Source of the DNA: an uncultured Planktomarina sp.
GTDB lineage: Bacteria; Pseudomonadota; Alphaproteobacteria; Rhodobacterales; Rhodobacteraceae
NCBI GenBank assembly: GCA_905182425.1
Contig: CAJJBP010000003.1
Location: 1-64,000, forward strand
Length of the DNA stretch: 64,000 nucleotides
Direction: 5' to 3'
A program made the translations under genes and the position numbers. Below the pieces are notes generated by a model. It was not told the origin of the DNA. It made no database searches and worked only from the letters and a program-made list of their open reading frames with translations. Shown here one piece after another: positions 56,753 through 64,000 of this stretch; within the stretch, counting starts at the first letter, position 1; each line of letters opens with the position of its first letter.

Positions 56753-57796
56753 TCAAATTATGCTCTTTTTAAATCGTGGCCATGTGTCCCCAATGCGATA
56801 ACCTTCCGGCCACGGATCACTTGGATCTAACATGTGTTGGTGTGTCCCAGTAACCCAACCACGCCCGCTTATTTGTGGGCGAATTGCTTCGATTGCACCA
56901 ACTTTTGTTTCACCCAAGATTTTGCCATGAAATTCAGATCCAATTATTGAGACACCTGTTAAGCTTTCACCAACCTTCATTTCGCCAGTTGCATGAAGTA
57001 GTGCCATGCGAGCAGAGACGGCTGTTCCGGTTGGTGATCGGTCTAGCTTTCCCGGTTGAATGGAAACGATTGACTTTGATCTTAAGCCGTCTGATCTGCG
57101 TTCAAGCGCACCAGCAAACAGGCAGAAAGAGTGATGACGCCATTCGGGTTGGAGGGGATGGTGGAACGTTAGCTGTTCGTTTGCGGCATTTGTGATTCTC
57201 ACGCCAAGTTCAGCTAAATTTTTGGCTTCATCTACGTTAAGGTGGAGACCAAGTGAGGTGGGGTCAATAACGACAAAACTATCGCCGCCAAACGCAGTAT
57301 CAACCATGATTGTACCATATCCATTGATTTCAAGTGGTACGCCCACCATGCTTACAAACGAGGGCAGGTTCTCGATTTCAATGCGCTCAGCTTTGCCGTT
57401 TACACAATGGGCGCGCACCCGCACAAGGCCCCCAGGGGCCTCAAGGATAAAATCTGTAATGGGCTCTTGCATCGGGATTATGCCGGTATCGAGCAAAACT
57501 GTAGCCACGCATATAGAATTTGACCCTGACATTGGCGGAGTATCTTCGGGCTCCATAATAATCCAAGCAGCCTGAGCGTTAGGATTTTTGGGCGGAACTA
57601 GTAAGTTTACATGGCGAAATACCCCGCCCCTTGGTTCATTTAACATAAAGTTGCGCAGAACGTTGTCCTCAGCAATCCATTTGCGCTGCTCCCAAATGGT
57701 TTCTCCAGGTGGTGGGGATACCCCACCGACAATTACGTCCCCAACTTCTCCTTCTGCATGACACGATACTGTGTGGATGACTTTTGTACTATGCAT
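56753..57796 (-). CDS. Proline-racemase-family protein with Ser/Thr in place of both catalytic Cys
   Basis: This 347-residue protein belongs to the proline racemase superfamily (proline racemase, hydroxyproline epimerase, trans-3-hydroxy-L-proline dehydratase). Family blocks are [25 protein letters not shown], the first catalytic loop [19 protein letters not shown], and the second [20 protein letters not shown]. Racemases and epimerases have Cys in both loops (MCGHG and SPCGT); here they are Ser and Thr, and the first loop lacks the usual His. So a classical two-Cys racemisation is unlikely and a dehydratase or other reaction is more plausible. No adjacent gene suggests the substrate. The 329 bases upstream hold no gene. 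Confidence 0.85.
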   Translation of the reverse strand: MHSTKVIHTVSCHAEGEVGDVIVGGVSPPPGETIWEQRKWIAEDNVLRNFMLNEPRGGVFRHVNLLVPPKNPNAQAAWIIMEPEDTPPMSGSNSICVATVLLDTGIIPMQEPITDFILEAPGGLVRVRAHCVNGKAERIEIENLPSFVSMVGVPLEINGYGTIMVDTAFGGDSFVVIDPTSLGLHLNVDEAKNLAELGVRITNAANEQLTFHHPLQPEWRHHSFCLFAGALERRSDGLRSKSIVSIQPGKLDRSPTGTAVSARMALLHATGEMKVGESLTGVSIIGSEFHGKILGETKVGAIEAIRPQISGRGWVTGTHQHMLDPSDPWPEGYRIGDTWPRFKKSII

Positions 57797-58125
57797 GCTT
57801 GGACCTTTATGAATTTTGATTAAAATTATTTCTAGATGTTTGGGTTTAGGGAACCACAGATTTCGGCTGGTCCTTGATCATTTAAATAACGCTTTGATGA
57901 CATACGAGATCGGTTAGTGACACTTCGCGTGTAGCCCATAACGTCAGGCTACAAAGTTGTACTATTGGCTTCAAGTTAGTTTTATCGATCAATACTAATC
58001 GGTGAGGCATAGGCTGTTATTAAACATTGTGTAGATGGAACTTTTAACTTGAACCACTGTGCACTTATAAATTTATATTTTAAATATTTACTCACCCATT
58101 TTTTTACAAAAGGTTGATGAAGTCT

Positions 58126-59388
58126 TCATGGTGACTTTCGAGGATCTAAACGTTTAATTAGGGGGATAATCATTATTGTTAACAAAGCTGCGATAAGAAA
58201 TGGCGCACCTGGAAAATACAAACCTTGGTCATTTACAAACCGCTCGAATACGCCAGTGAGAATGAGTGGTGCTGCGACCGCTGCAACCGATGAAAGAGAC
58301 GCAATCACCCCCTGGACAAGGCCTTGCTGATCATCGCCTACGCTGTTGGCGGCAAAGGCTGTCAATAAAGGGGGGGCCATGTCTGAGAGGGCGGCAAAAG
58401 GCAAAACAATGGCCACGGCCCATGCTGCGTTGGAAAACCCAAAGCCTACCAGCCCAATCACAGCAGCAATGCTAGCAATAATTAGGGTTTTGTAATCACC
58501 AATTCGCTTAGTTATTTGTGGCATTAGTCCAGCCTGCACCAATGCGATCAGAATTCCATACGCTGAAAGGGTTAACCCAATGGTAAACCCGTTCCAACCA
58601 AATACCTCACGTCCCCAAAATGCCCAAAGGCTTGGATAAACCATATTTGCAAACTCAAAAACAAAGATACAGATCAGGGGTATTGCAAGCCCTGGGATGA
58701 AAAAAGCTCGAAAGATAGTAGCAAAGGGATTCAGGTCCCTTTTGCCAAATGGTCGCCGGTTTTCTTCTTTCAGAGATTCTGGCAAAATAAAGAAACCAAA
58801 AACCATATTGATTATTGAAAGCGCTGCTGCAATCCAGAAGGGTGCTGTGACATGCCAGCCTGATGAGATACCCCCGATTGCTGGTCCAAAAACGAAACCT
58901 ATGCCAAAGGCAGCACCAATCATACCAAAGGCGGGACCCCGTTCCTCGGGCTTGGTTATGTCAGAGATATAAGCTGTTGCCGTGATATATGTGGCACCAG
59001 CCATTCCCGCAATCACGCGACCCGTAAGTAGCACCCAGTAGGTCTCCGCCAGTGCCATAATCAAATAATCAATCGCCAAAGTGGCTAATGCAGCAATCAA
59101 GATAGGTCTACGCCCAAAGGTGTCTGAAAGACTACCAACAATAGGGCCAAAAATAAACATTGCTGCTGCATAGGCAGACATCATAATGCCACCCCATAAC
59201 GCTCCCTCTGCCGCGCTTCCAGCACCCACACGATCCATTAGGTCAGGCATGATTGGAAATACGATTCCAATTCCAATGGCGTCAATCATCAAGGTAGTTA
59301 GAATGAAAAGAAAGGGGCCAGTGAGCTTCATTCCCCGAAATGATACATTATCCCGGCTGCTTACAAGGCTAAAATCAGAGTTTGACAC
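58126..59388 (-). CDS. MFS drug/metabolite exporter (TetA-like)
   Basis: This 420-residue major facilitator has 12 spans. The DHA1 motif A is GSLSDTFGRRPILIAALATL (loop 2-3), and motif C-like GPAIGGISSGWH is in span 5, the antiporter signature. The N terminus resembles TetA-type proteins (LTTLMIDAIGIGIVFPIMPD). The start is GTG at 59388 with AAAGGTAAC upstream. TetA-like genes in marine alphaproteobacteria are common and do not imply tetracycline resistance. The 304 bases upstream (59389-59692) hold nothing I can identify. Confidence 0.85.
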   Translation of the reverse strand: MSNSDFSLVSSRDNVSFRGMKLTGPFLFILTTLMIDAIGIGIVFPIMPDLMDRVGAGSAAEGALWGGIMMSAYAAAMFIFGPIVGSLSDTFGRRPILIAALATLAIDYLIMALAETYWVLLTGRVIAGMAGATYITATAYISDITKPEERGPAFGMIGAAFGIGFVFGPAIGGISSGWHVTAPFWIAAALSIINMVFGFFILPESLKEENRRPFGKRDLNPFATIFRAFFIPGLAIPLICIFVFEFANMVYPSLWAFWGREVFGWNGFTIGLTLSAYGILIALVQAGLMPQITKRIGDYKTLIIASIAAVIGLVGFGFSNAAWAVAIVLPFAALSDMAPPLLTAFAANSVGDDQQGLVQGVIASLSSVAAVAAPLILTGVFERFVNDQGLYFPGAPFLIAALLTIMIIPLIKRLDPRKSP

Positions 59389-59692
59389 CGATGTTACCTT
59401 TTTTCACTAATTTTTTTTGCGCGTTGTCTAACACAAGGAAAACAGGGGCGATGTTATTTGAATAGAAATAAAAGCTACCTAGAAATCTGGCAGATACAGA
59501 CATTCAACTCGTTTTTATAACCTTAATTTATTAGTCATCTGAAAATAAGGCTCCTAAACGTAATTGTAGTAAAAGCCAAACAAGTGATAGCGCGGGCTCT
59601 AATAAGCTCTGCAACTAAAGGGATCCCGTCTGGTGGATTACTTTTTAATTTAATCTAAGTATTCCACCTGAATTTAAATAATATTTAGTTAT

Positions 59693-59964
59693 TTAGCTTT
59701 GCTCCAAGCGCTAAAATCTTTGGTTGCTACAGTAATTTCGTAGCCAATAAATCCTTCTTCGCCATTTACCCAACCGTCGTGGCCGGGTGCGAATGTATAG
59801 GCGTCGCCTGCGTGCACAGTAATCTCAGAGCCATCATCATGGGCAACTGTCATTGAGCCTTGAATTACTACACCAACATGAGCAGCTTGGCAGCTATGCC
59901 CGCCTACTAATGGTTTAACGCATTCGGACCACTTCCAGCCTGGAAGTTCATAGCGCTCATTGCG
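59693..59964 (-). pseudogene. Cupin protein, N-terminally truncated
   Basis: A minus-strand frame reads NERYELPGWKWSECVKPLVG, GHSCQAAHVGVVIQGSMTV, AHDDGSEITVHAGDAYTFAP and GHDGWVNGEEGFIGYEIT, ending at a TAA at 59693-59695. This is the C-terminal two thirds of a small single-domain cupin (HxxxVxxG and GDxxxxxPGHD motifs). A TGA lies directly before it at 59965-59967 and no start codon is available, so about 40 N-terminal residues are missing. Confidence 0.75.
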
Positions 59965-60136
59965 TCATAAGCTGACTGTCGTGAGTAGGGCTAGACCTAG
60001 TAATTTTGTGGGGAGTCTGGTTTGCAATTTTCTACAGGCTTTTAATTTTGCCTATTGGCTTAAAAAAGTGGGCACCAACTGTGTAAGTAAAATTGCTCAA
60101 CTATTTCCAAAATTTTCCAAAATTACTATTTGATTT

Positions 60137-60150
60137 TTATCGCGCGATAA
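60137..60150. promoter_or_regulatory. Palindromic operator upstream of the lacI gene
   Basis: TTATCGCGCGATAA is a perfect 14-base palindrome 37 bases before the regulator's ATG. It shares the CGCGCG core and flanking AT pattern with the site at 61229-61244, pointing to autoregulation. Confidence 0.7.
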
Positions 60151-60187
60151 TAAACTGTAAAGATAGTGCAACATTCAAAGGTGATTT

Positions 60188-61216
60188 ATGAGCAATTCTC
60201 CGAAAATTAGAAATATGGAGGAATTTGCGTCTGTTAGTGGGCTGTCCCGGCCTACGGTATCCAAATACTTTAACGATCCCGATAGTGTACGTGCGTCTAC
60301 ACGGGCACGTATCGAGCAGTCGTTGGAGGAGTACGATTACACACCCAATATTTATGCAATGAACCAAAATCGAAAGTTAACGAAGAACGTTGGTATTTTA
60401 GTTCCCTACCTGGCAGATCCATTTTTTGCTGAGATTGCCCGAAATGTAGAGCAGCGATGCATTGATGCCGGTTTTCGTCCAACCCTCTATAGCTCGCACG
60501 GTGATCCAAATTTGGAAGTGGAAATCCTGGAGAGCTTGCGGTCCTTAAAGCCCGCAGGAGTTTTAATGGCCCCTCTTGGGCGATCGTCGATACGTGGTGA
60601 GATCGAAAAGTTTTGCAATTATGTGCCGACGGTTCTCTTTGATAGCAATATACCAGATTTGGGATTTGCATTTGTAGGCTCTAACAACACCCAATTTTCT
60701 ATGCTGATGGCTGAATACCTGTGCCGAACCGGCGAGCCTCCCTGCTTTTTTGAAATGCAATTCCCCTCAAACCCAAATGCAAACAAACGCCGTCAAGGAT
60801 ATTTGGACGCAATGGAGCGGTTAGGGCACGAGCCTAAAGTGATTAAGATTGAAGGAGACGGTTGGGCATTTGAGGAGATCGGCCGTCTTGGAGCCCACAA
60901 GGTGTTCGAAACTGGAGGCTTTCCATCCTCGACTGTTCTTTGCAGCAATGACCGACTTGCGATCGGCGTGCTTACTGCATGTTGGGAAAAAGGTGTTCGT
61001 GTTGGAATCGATTCTAATGCGTCGATTCGGGTCGCTGGGCAGGACGATCATCCTCTTGCGCGCTATACGTGCCCCCCCTTAACGACGATCGCTCAGGAAT
61101 ATGAGGCTATTTCTAGCTATGCTGTTGAAGTGCTGGCGAAGGCCGTCGAGGGTGAAAAAAAGCCCCATGAATCAAAGCTATTTGAGGGAAAGTTAATCAT
61201 GAGAGACTCTGCGTGA
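60188..61216 (+). CDS. LacI-family regulator of the polyol transporter
   Basis: This 342-residue regulator has the N-terminal helix-turn-helix NMEEFASVSGLSRPTVSKYF (residues 9-28) and the hinge-region motif, then the ligand domain (GILVPYLADPFFAEIARNVE, VAGQDDHPLARYTCPPLTTI). The recognition helix PTVSKYFNDP differs from the other LacI protein of the window (QSAVSRVF), in line with the different palindromes near each. It is followed by the transporter genes on the same strand, with an operator in between. Confidence 0.93.
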   Translation: MSNSPKIRNMEEFASVSGLSRPTVSKYFNDPDSVRASTRARIEQSLEEYDYTPNIYAMNQNRKLTKNVGILVPYLADPFFAEIARNVEQRCIDAGFRPTLYSSHGDPNLEVEILESLRSLKPAGVLMAPLGRSSIRGEIEKFCNYVPTVLFDSNIPDLGFAFVGSNNTQFSMLMAEYLCRTGEPPCFFEMQFPSNPNANKRRQGYLDAMERLGHEPKVIKIEGDGWAFEEIGRLGAHKVFETGGFPSSTVLCSNDRLAIGVLTACWEKGVRVGIDSNASIRVAGQDDHPLARYTCPPLTTIAQEYEAISSYAVEVLAKAVEGEKKPHESKLFEGKLIMRDSA

Positions 61217-61228
61217 GTTAAATATTAA

Positions 61229-61244
61229 TTTTACGCGCGTAAAA
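61229..61244. promoter_or_regulatory. Palindromic operator upstream of the polyol binding-protein gene
   Basis: TTTTACGCGCGTAAAA is a perfect 16-base palindrome in the 98-base gap between the regulator and the binding-protein gene. TTGACG, a possible -35 element, begins at 61251, so a bound repressor would overlap or abut the promoter. Confidence 0.75.
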
Positions 61245-61314
61245 AAATAATTGACGGTGCGTCGTGTAACTGCGTAGTCTCTGCGTGCAACATCCAATTT
61301 CAGGGAGGTATCGG

Positions 61315-62595
61315 ATGTACTTTAAGAAAGTATTATGCACGGTAAGTGCAGTAGCCATGACGGCTGGTGTGGCGCAAGCTGCGGACTCGTTAACGATTGC
61401 CATTGTCAACAATGGTCACATGATCAACATGCAGACAGTTGCTGAGGCTTACACAGCTGAGACTGGCGTGGAGTTAAAGTGGGTTTCTCTTGAAGAAGGA
61501 GTTCTTCGTGAGCAAGTTACTTCTGATACAGCAACTGGTGGTGGTCAGTATGATATTATCAATATTGGCATGCAAGAAGCTCCTATCTGGGGTGCTGCAG
61601 GTTGGATAGAACCACTCAACTTTGGCGCTAGTTATGATGTTGCCGATATATTGCCCGCAATGCGTGCTGGTCTTTCGTACGAAGGTCAGCTTTATGCAGC
61701 ACCGTTCTACGGTGAGTCTTCGATGGTCATGTACCGTAAGGACTTAGCTGACGCAGCAGGTGTAACAATAAACGATCATGACAGCTGGTCACGCGTTAAA
61801 GAGGCTGCGTCAGCGATGCATAACCCTGATGCTGGCGTTTACGGGGCTTGTCTTCGTGGCAAGCCAGGTTGGGGTGACAACATGGCGTTCATTACCACTG
61901 TTGTGAATTCTTTTGGTGGCGCTTGGTTTGACGCTGACATGCGTCCTGCTTTGGACACGCAAATGTGGGCGGATGCGGTTAACTTCTATGTTGACCTGTT
62001 GGGCAACTACGGACCTCCAGGTTCCGAAGGTAACTCTTTCAACGAAATCCTTGCTCTTTATAACGAAGGCAAATGTGGTCTTTGGATAGACGCAACAATT
62101 GCGGCTTCGTTCCTGAGTGTTGATGGCGTTGCATACGCGCAATCACCTAATGCTGGTAACGCTGTAGGCGCAAACTGGTTGTGGGCATGGGCAATGGCTG
62201 TACCTGCGGGTTCACCAAACGCCGAAGCTGCAATGGCATTCATCGAGTGGGCGACATCGAAAGACTACGTTCAAGCTGTTGGAAACCACCCAGATTTTGG
62301 TTGGGGTTCTGTTCCAACTGGCCAGCGCGCGTCTACATACGCCATACCTGAGTTTCAGGCAGCAGCAGGATTTGCAGCAGCAGAAATGGCAGCGATTGAC
62401 TCGGCAGCTCCAGCAGCAACCGCGCTGAAGCCGTACATAGGTGTTCAGTTCGCAGCAATACCAGAATTCCCAGAGGTCGGCTCAGCCGTTGCTCAGGAAA
62501 TGGCCGCTGCACTCTCTGGCGCCAAATCGGTAGAAGATGCACTGGCTGATGCACAAGCAGCTGCGGTATCAATAATGGAAGAAGCTGGCTACTAA
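61315..62595 (+). CDS. smoE: Polyol (sorbitol/mannitol-type) ABC binding protein
   Basis: This 426-residue periplasmic receptor starts at ATG 61315, where GGGAGG lies 6-7 bases upstream. Its signal peptide is MYFKKVLCTVSAVAMTAGVA-QA (cleavage near 22). The mature start SLTIAIVNNGHMINMQTV and the blocks WVSLEEGVLREQVTSDTATG, IINIGMQEAPIWGAAGW and APFYGESSMVMYRKDL match the Rhodobacter SmoE/MtlE sorbitol-mannitol group as I know it. The symbol is by resemblance; the exact polyol is not proven. It is the first gene of the transporter operon. Confidence 0.85.
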   Translation: MYFKKVLCTVSAVAMTAGVAQAADSLTIAIVNNGHMINMQTVAEAYTAETGVELKWVSLEEGVLREQVTSDTATGGGQYDIINIGMQEAPIWGAAGWIEPLNFGASYDVADILPAMRAGLSYEGQLYAAPFYGESSMVMYRKDLADAAGVTINDHDSWSRVKEAASAMHNPDAGVYGACLRGKPGWGDNMAFITTVVNSFGGAWFDADMRPALDTQMWADAVNFYVDLLGNYGPPGSEGNSFNEILALYNEGKCGLWIDATIAASFLSVDGVAYAQSPNAGNAVGANWLWAWAMAVPAGSPNAEAAMAFIEWATSKDYVQAVGNHPDFGWGSVPTGQRASTYAIPEFQAAAGFAAAEMAAIDSAAPAATALKPYIGVQFAAIPEFPEVGSAVAQEMAAALSGAKSVEDALADAQAAAVSIMEEAGY

Positions 62596-62613
62596 TTATT
62601 TGTTTAATGAAGG

Positions 62614-62642
62614 GGAAGGGCCCAATATTATTGGGTCCTTCC
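62614..62642 (+). terminator. Intercistronic stem-loop between smoE and smoF
   Basis: GGAAGGGCCCAAT (62614-62626) and ATTGGGTCCTTCC (62630-62642) form a 13-base stem with one GU pair and a three-base loop, followed by TTT. It probably stabilises the smoE message and lowers read-through into the permeases. Confidence 0.82.
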
Positions 62643-62758
62643 TTTAAAATGAGACATCTTGAATTCTCAGCGCAAGCCAGCGACACTTGTCATCCTAAAT
62701 AAGCAAAATAAATTCTATGAACTAAACGTACTTAACGTTTTGTGGGGAGGTTTTTCGT

Positions 62759-63697
62759 ATGTCTGACAGAAAGCTTCCTCGGCTTTTACAAACTCCAGCT
62801 GTATTGCTACTTTTGGTTTGGATGCTGGTTCCACTTGGGATGACCCTTTATTTCTCGTTCATTCGCTATGTGCTGAACAACTTACGTAAACCTGAATGGA
62901 CGACCCCTAATATCAGTAATTGGCGCGGCTTTGGAAACTATGAGTTTGTATTAAATTCTAAAAGCTTCATTCTCGCAATTCAGAATAGTCTGCTCATTGT
63001 TTGTAGTATTCTGTTTCTCACGGTCATTCTGGGTATCATGATTGCTGTATTGATTAATAAAACCTTCCCCGGCCAAGGTATTGTCCGGGTGCTTTTAATT
63101 TCACCATTCTTTGTTATGCCTGCTGTGAATGCAGTTTTGTGGATCAACATGATCCTTGATCCTGTGCTAGGCCTCCAGGGGATCGCGGTCAGTGGAATTA
63201 ACGAAACCCTGATTAGTCTCAGAAGCATGCCGGTTCTTGGGGGTTTCTTTTCGCTCTGGCCTCAGTTCGAGCCGATCTCCTTTAGGGCGACGCAAACATC
63301 AGCAATTGCTGTCATTATGATGGTGACCTGGCAGTGGACACCGTTTGCGGTTCTCATTCTTATGACCTCACTGCAGTCTGAGGATCAACAACAAAAAGAG
63401 GCGGCCATTCTTGATGGTGCTAGCGCCTGGTCGCAGTTTCGCTTTCTGACACTGCCGCATCTGGGGCGTCCAATTGCAATTGTGGTGATGATCCAAGCGA
63501 TCTTTCACTTGTCGCTCTACGCCGAAATTGAAATCGTAAGTCGTGGTAACGGAAATAAAAACCTGCCGTACCTTATCGGTGAATTTGCCAACAACAATAT
63601 TGGTGCTGCAAGTGCCACTGGCATATTTGCTGTAATCCTTGCCAACATCGTAGCGATCTTCTTGCTGCGAATGATTGGTAGGACCTTAATGGAATAG
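62759..63697 (+). CDS. smoF: Polyol ABC transporter permease (SmoF-like)
   Basis: This 312-residue CUT1-type permease has six hydrophobic spans, starting TPAVLLLLVWMLVPLGMTLY. The EAA loop is EAAILDGASAWSQFRFLTLP. A periplasmic insert between spans 1 and 2 (NNLRKPEWTTPNISNWRGFG) is typical of the MalF-like member of the pair. GGGGAGG precedes the ATG region. Confidence 0.88.
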   Translation: MSDRKLPRLLQTPAVLLLLVWMLVPLGMTLYFSFIRYVLNNLRKPEWTTPNISNWRGFGNYEFVLNSKSFILAIQNSLLIVCSILFLTVILGIMIAVLINKTFPGQGIVRVLLISPFFVMPAVNAVLWINMILDPVLGLQGIAVSGINETLISLRSMPVLGGFFSLWPQFEPISFRATQTSAIAVIMMVTWQWTPFAVLILMTSLQSEDQQQKEAAILDGASAWSQFRFLTLPHLGRPIAIVVMIQAIFHLSLYAEIEIVSRGNGNKNLPYLIGEFANNNIGAASATGIFAVILANIVAIFLLRMIGRTLME

Positions 63698-63709
63698 GAG
63701 GGCTAGAAT

Positions 63710-64000
63710 ATGGCAATTGTCGCACAATCCTCAAAGTTTAGTACTTTTGGAAGACCAGTCTTGGCCTGGGCTGTTGGGTTACTCTTCTTTTTTCCAATCT
63801 TTTGGTTATTTTTGACAAGCTTTAAAACTGACGCTGATGCGGTTAAACCTGAATATCTGTTGTTTTTTACGCCAACGCTAGAAAACTACCTGAACATGAC
63901 ACAGAATTATGACTATTGGCGCTTTGCTACAAACTCCGTAGTTACCTCGGTCTTCGCGACAGTCTTCACTCTCGTTGTTGGCATTCCGGCTGCTTATGCG
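63710..64000 (+). CDS. smoG: Polyol ABC transporter permease (SmoG-like), cut by the window edge
   Basis: The first 97 codons are present. The sequence begins MAIVAQSSKFSTFGRPVLAW, a membrane span LLFFFPIFWLFLTSFKTDAD follows, then FATNSVVTSVFATVFTLVVG, the usual start of the MalG-like partner permease. AGGAGG lies 8 bases before the ATG and the smoF stop is 12 bases upstream. The ATPase and polyol dehydrogenase genes expected next lie outside the window. Confidence 0.88.
   Translation, partial: MAIVAQSSKFSTFGRPVLAWAVGLLFFFPIFWLFLTSFKTDADAVKPEYLLFFTPTLENYLNMTQNYDYWRFATNSVVTSVFATVFTLVVGIPAAYA

Overview
The window reads as part of a marine alphaproteobacterial chromosome, most likely a Roseobacter-clade Rhodobacterales of moderate GC content (a Planktomarina-like pelagic lineage is a guess). 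The evidence is the gene mix: many periplasmic-binding-protein transporters, a polyol (smo-type) ABC system, tctABC, a five-step hut pathway with hutF and hutG, potABCD with an acetylpolyamine amidohydrolase, and SnoaL-like and histidinol-dehydrogenase-like catabolic genes. I see no rRNA, tRNA, CRISPR array, transposase or phage gene.

Layout. 1-2101: end of xylulokinase and complete xylose isomerase. 2.3-8.7 kb: a DUF3429 membrane protein, a glycerophosphodiester phosphodiesterase, a DCC-family protein, then an envelope-lipid cassette (eptA, PAP2 phosphatase, dgkA) and a Pit phosphate transporter. A 120-bp copy of the 3' end of pit lies on the far side of that cassette. 9.1-23.4 kb: a large uncharacterised catabolic locus with a sugar-type ABC transporter, four SnoaL-like proteins, a histidinol-dehydrogenase-like enzyme, an SDR, a bicupin, a MetE-like zinc enzyme, an amidohydrolase and a LacI regulator with a candidate operator at 21377-21392. 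23.5-26.7 kb: amidase and acetylpolyamine amidohydrolase. 27-35 kb: histidine utilisation (hutD, hutF, hutI, hutH, hutG, hutU, hutC), with the catabolic core I-H-G-U heavily frameshifted. 35.3-39.2 kb: potABCD. 39.5-43.4 kb: FMO, RidA and DUF1028 (all frameshifted) plus an intact aldehyde dehydrogenase. 43.5-47 kb: LysR regulator, a dimethylamine/trimethylamine-dehydrogenase-like flavoprotein and an ArsC/Spx-like protein. 47.3-54.7 kb: an orphan membrane-fusion-type protein, then a sensor operon (binding protein, histidine kinase, response regulator) divergent from tctCBA. 55-60 kb: small unknown genes, a proline-racemase-family protein, an MFS exporter and a cupin fragment. 60.2-64 kb: a LacI regulator and a polyol ABC transporter that runs off the right edge.

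How the genes fit together. The theme is uptake and oxidation of small organic solutes (pentose, polyols, polyamines, histidine, carboxylates). The potABCD genes and the aphA-amidase pair have the same orientation, and a decayed copy of the potD tail sits just before aphA. I infer that one polyamine operon was split when the hut block was inserted. The pit/eptA region shows the same architecture with a nearly identical, so younger, repeat.

Caveat. About a dozen genes carry single-base indels while their protein sequence stays well conserved in alternating frames. They are dense at 29.2-34.3 kb and 39.7-41.5 kb and sparse elsewhere. This may be recent gene decay or uncorrected sequencing/assembly error; the sequence alone cannot decide.
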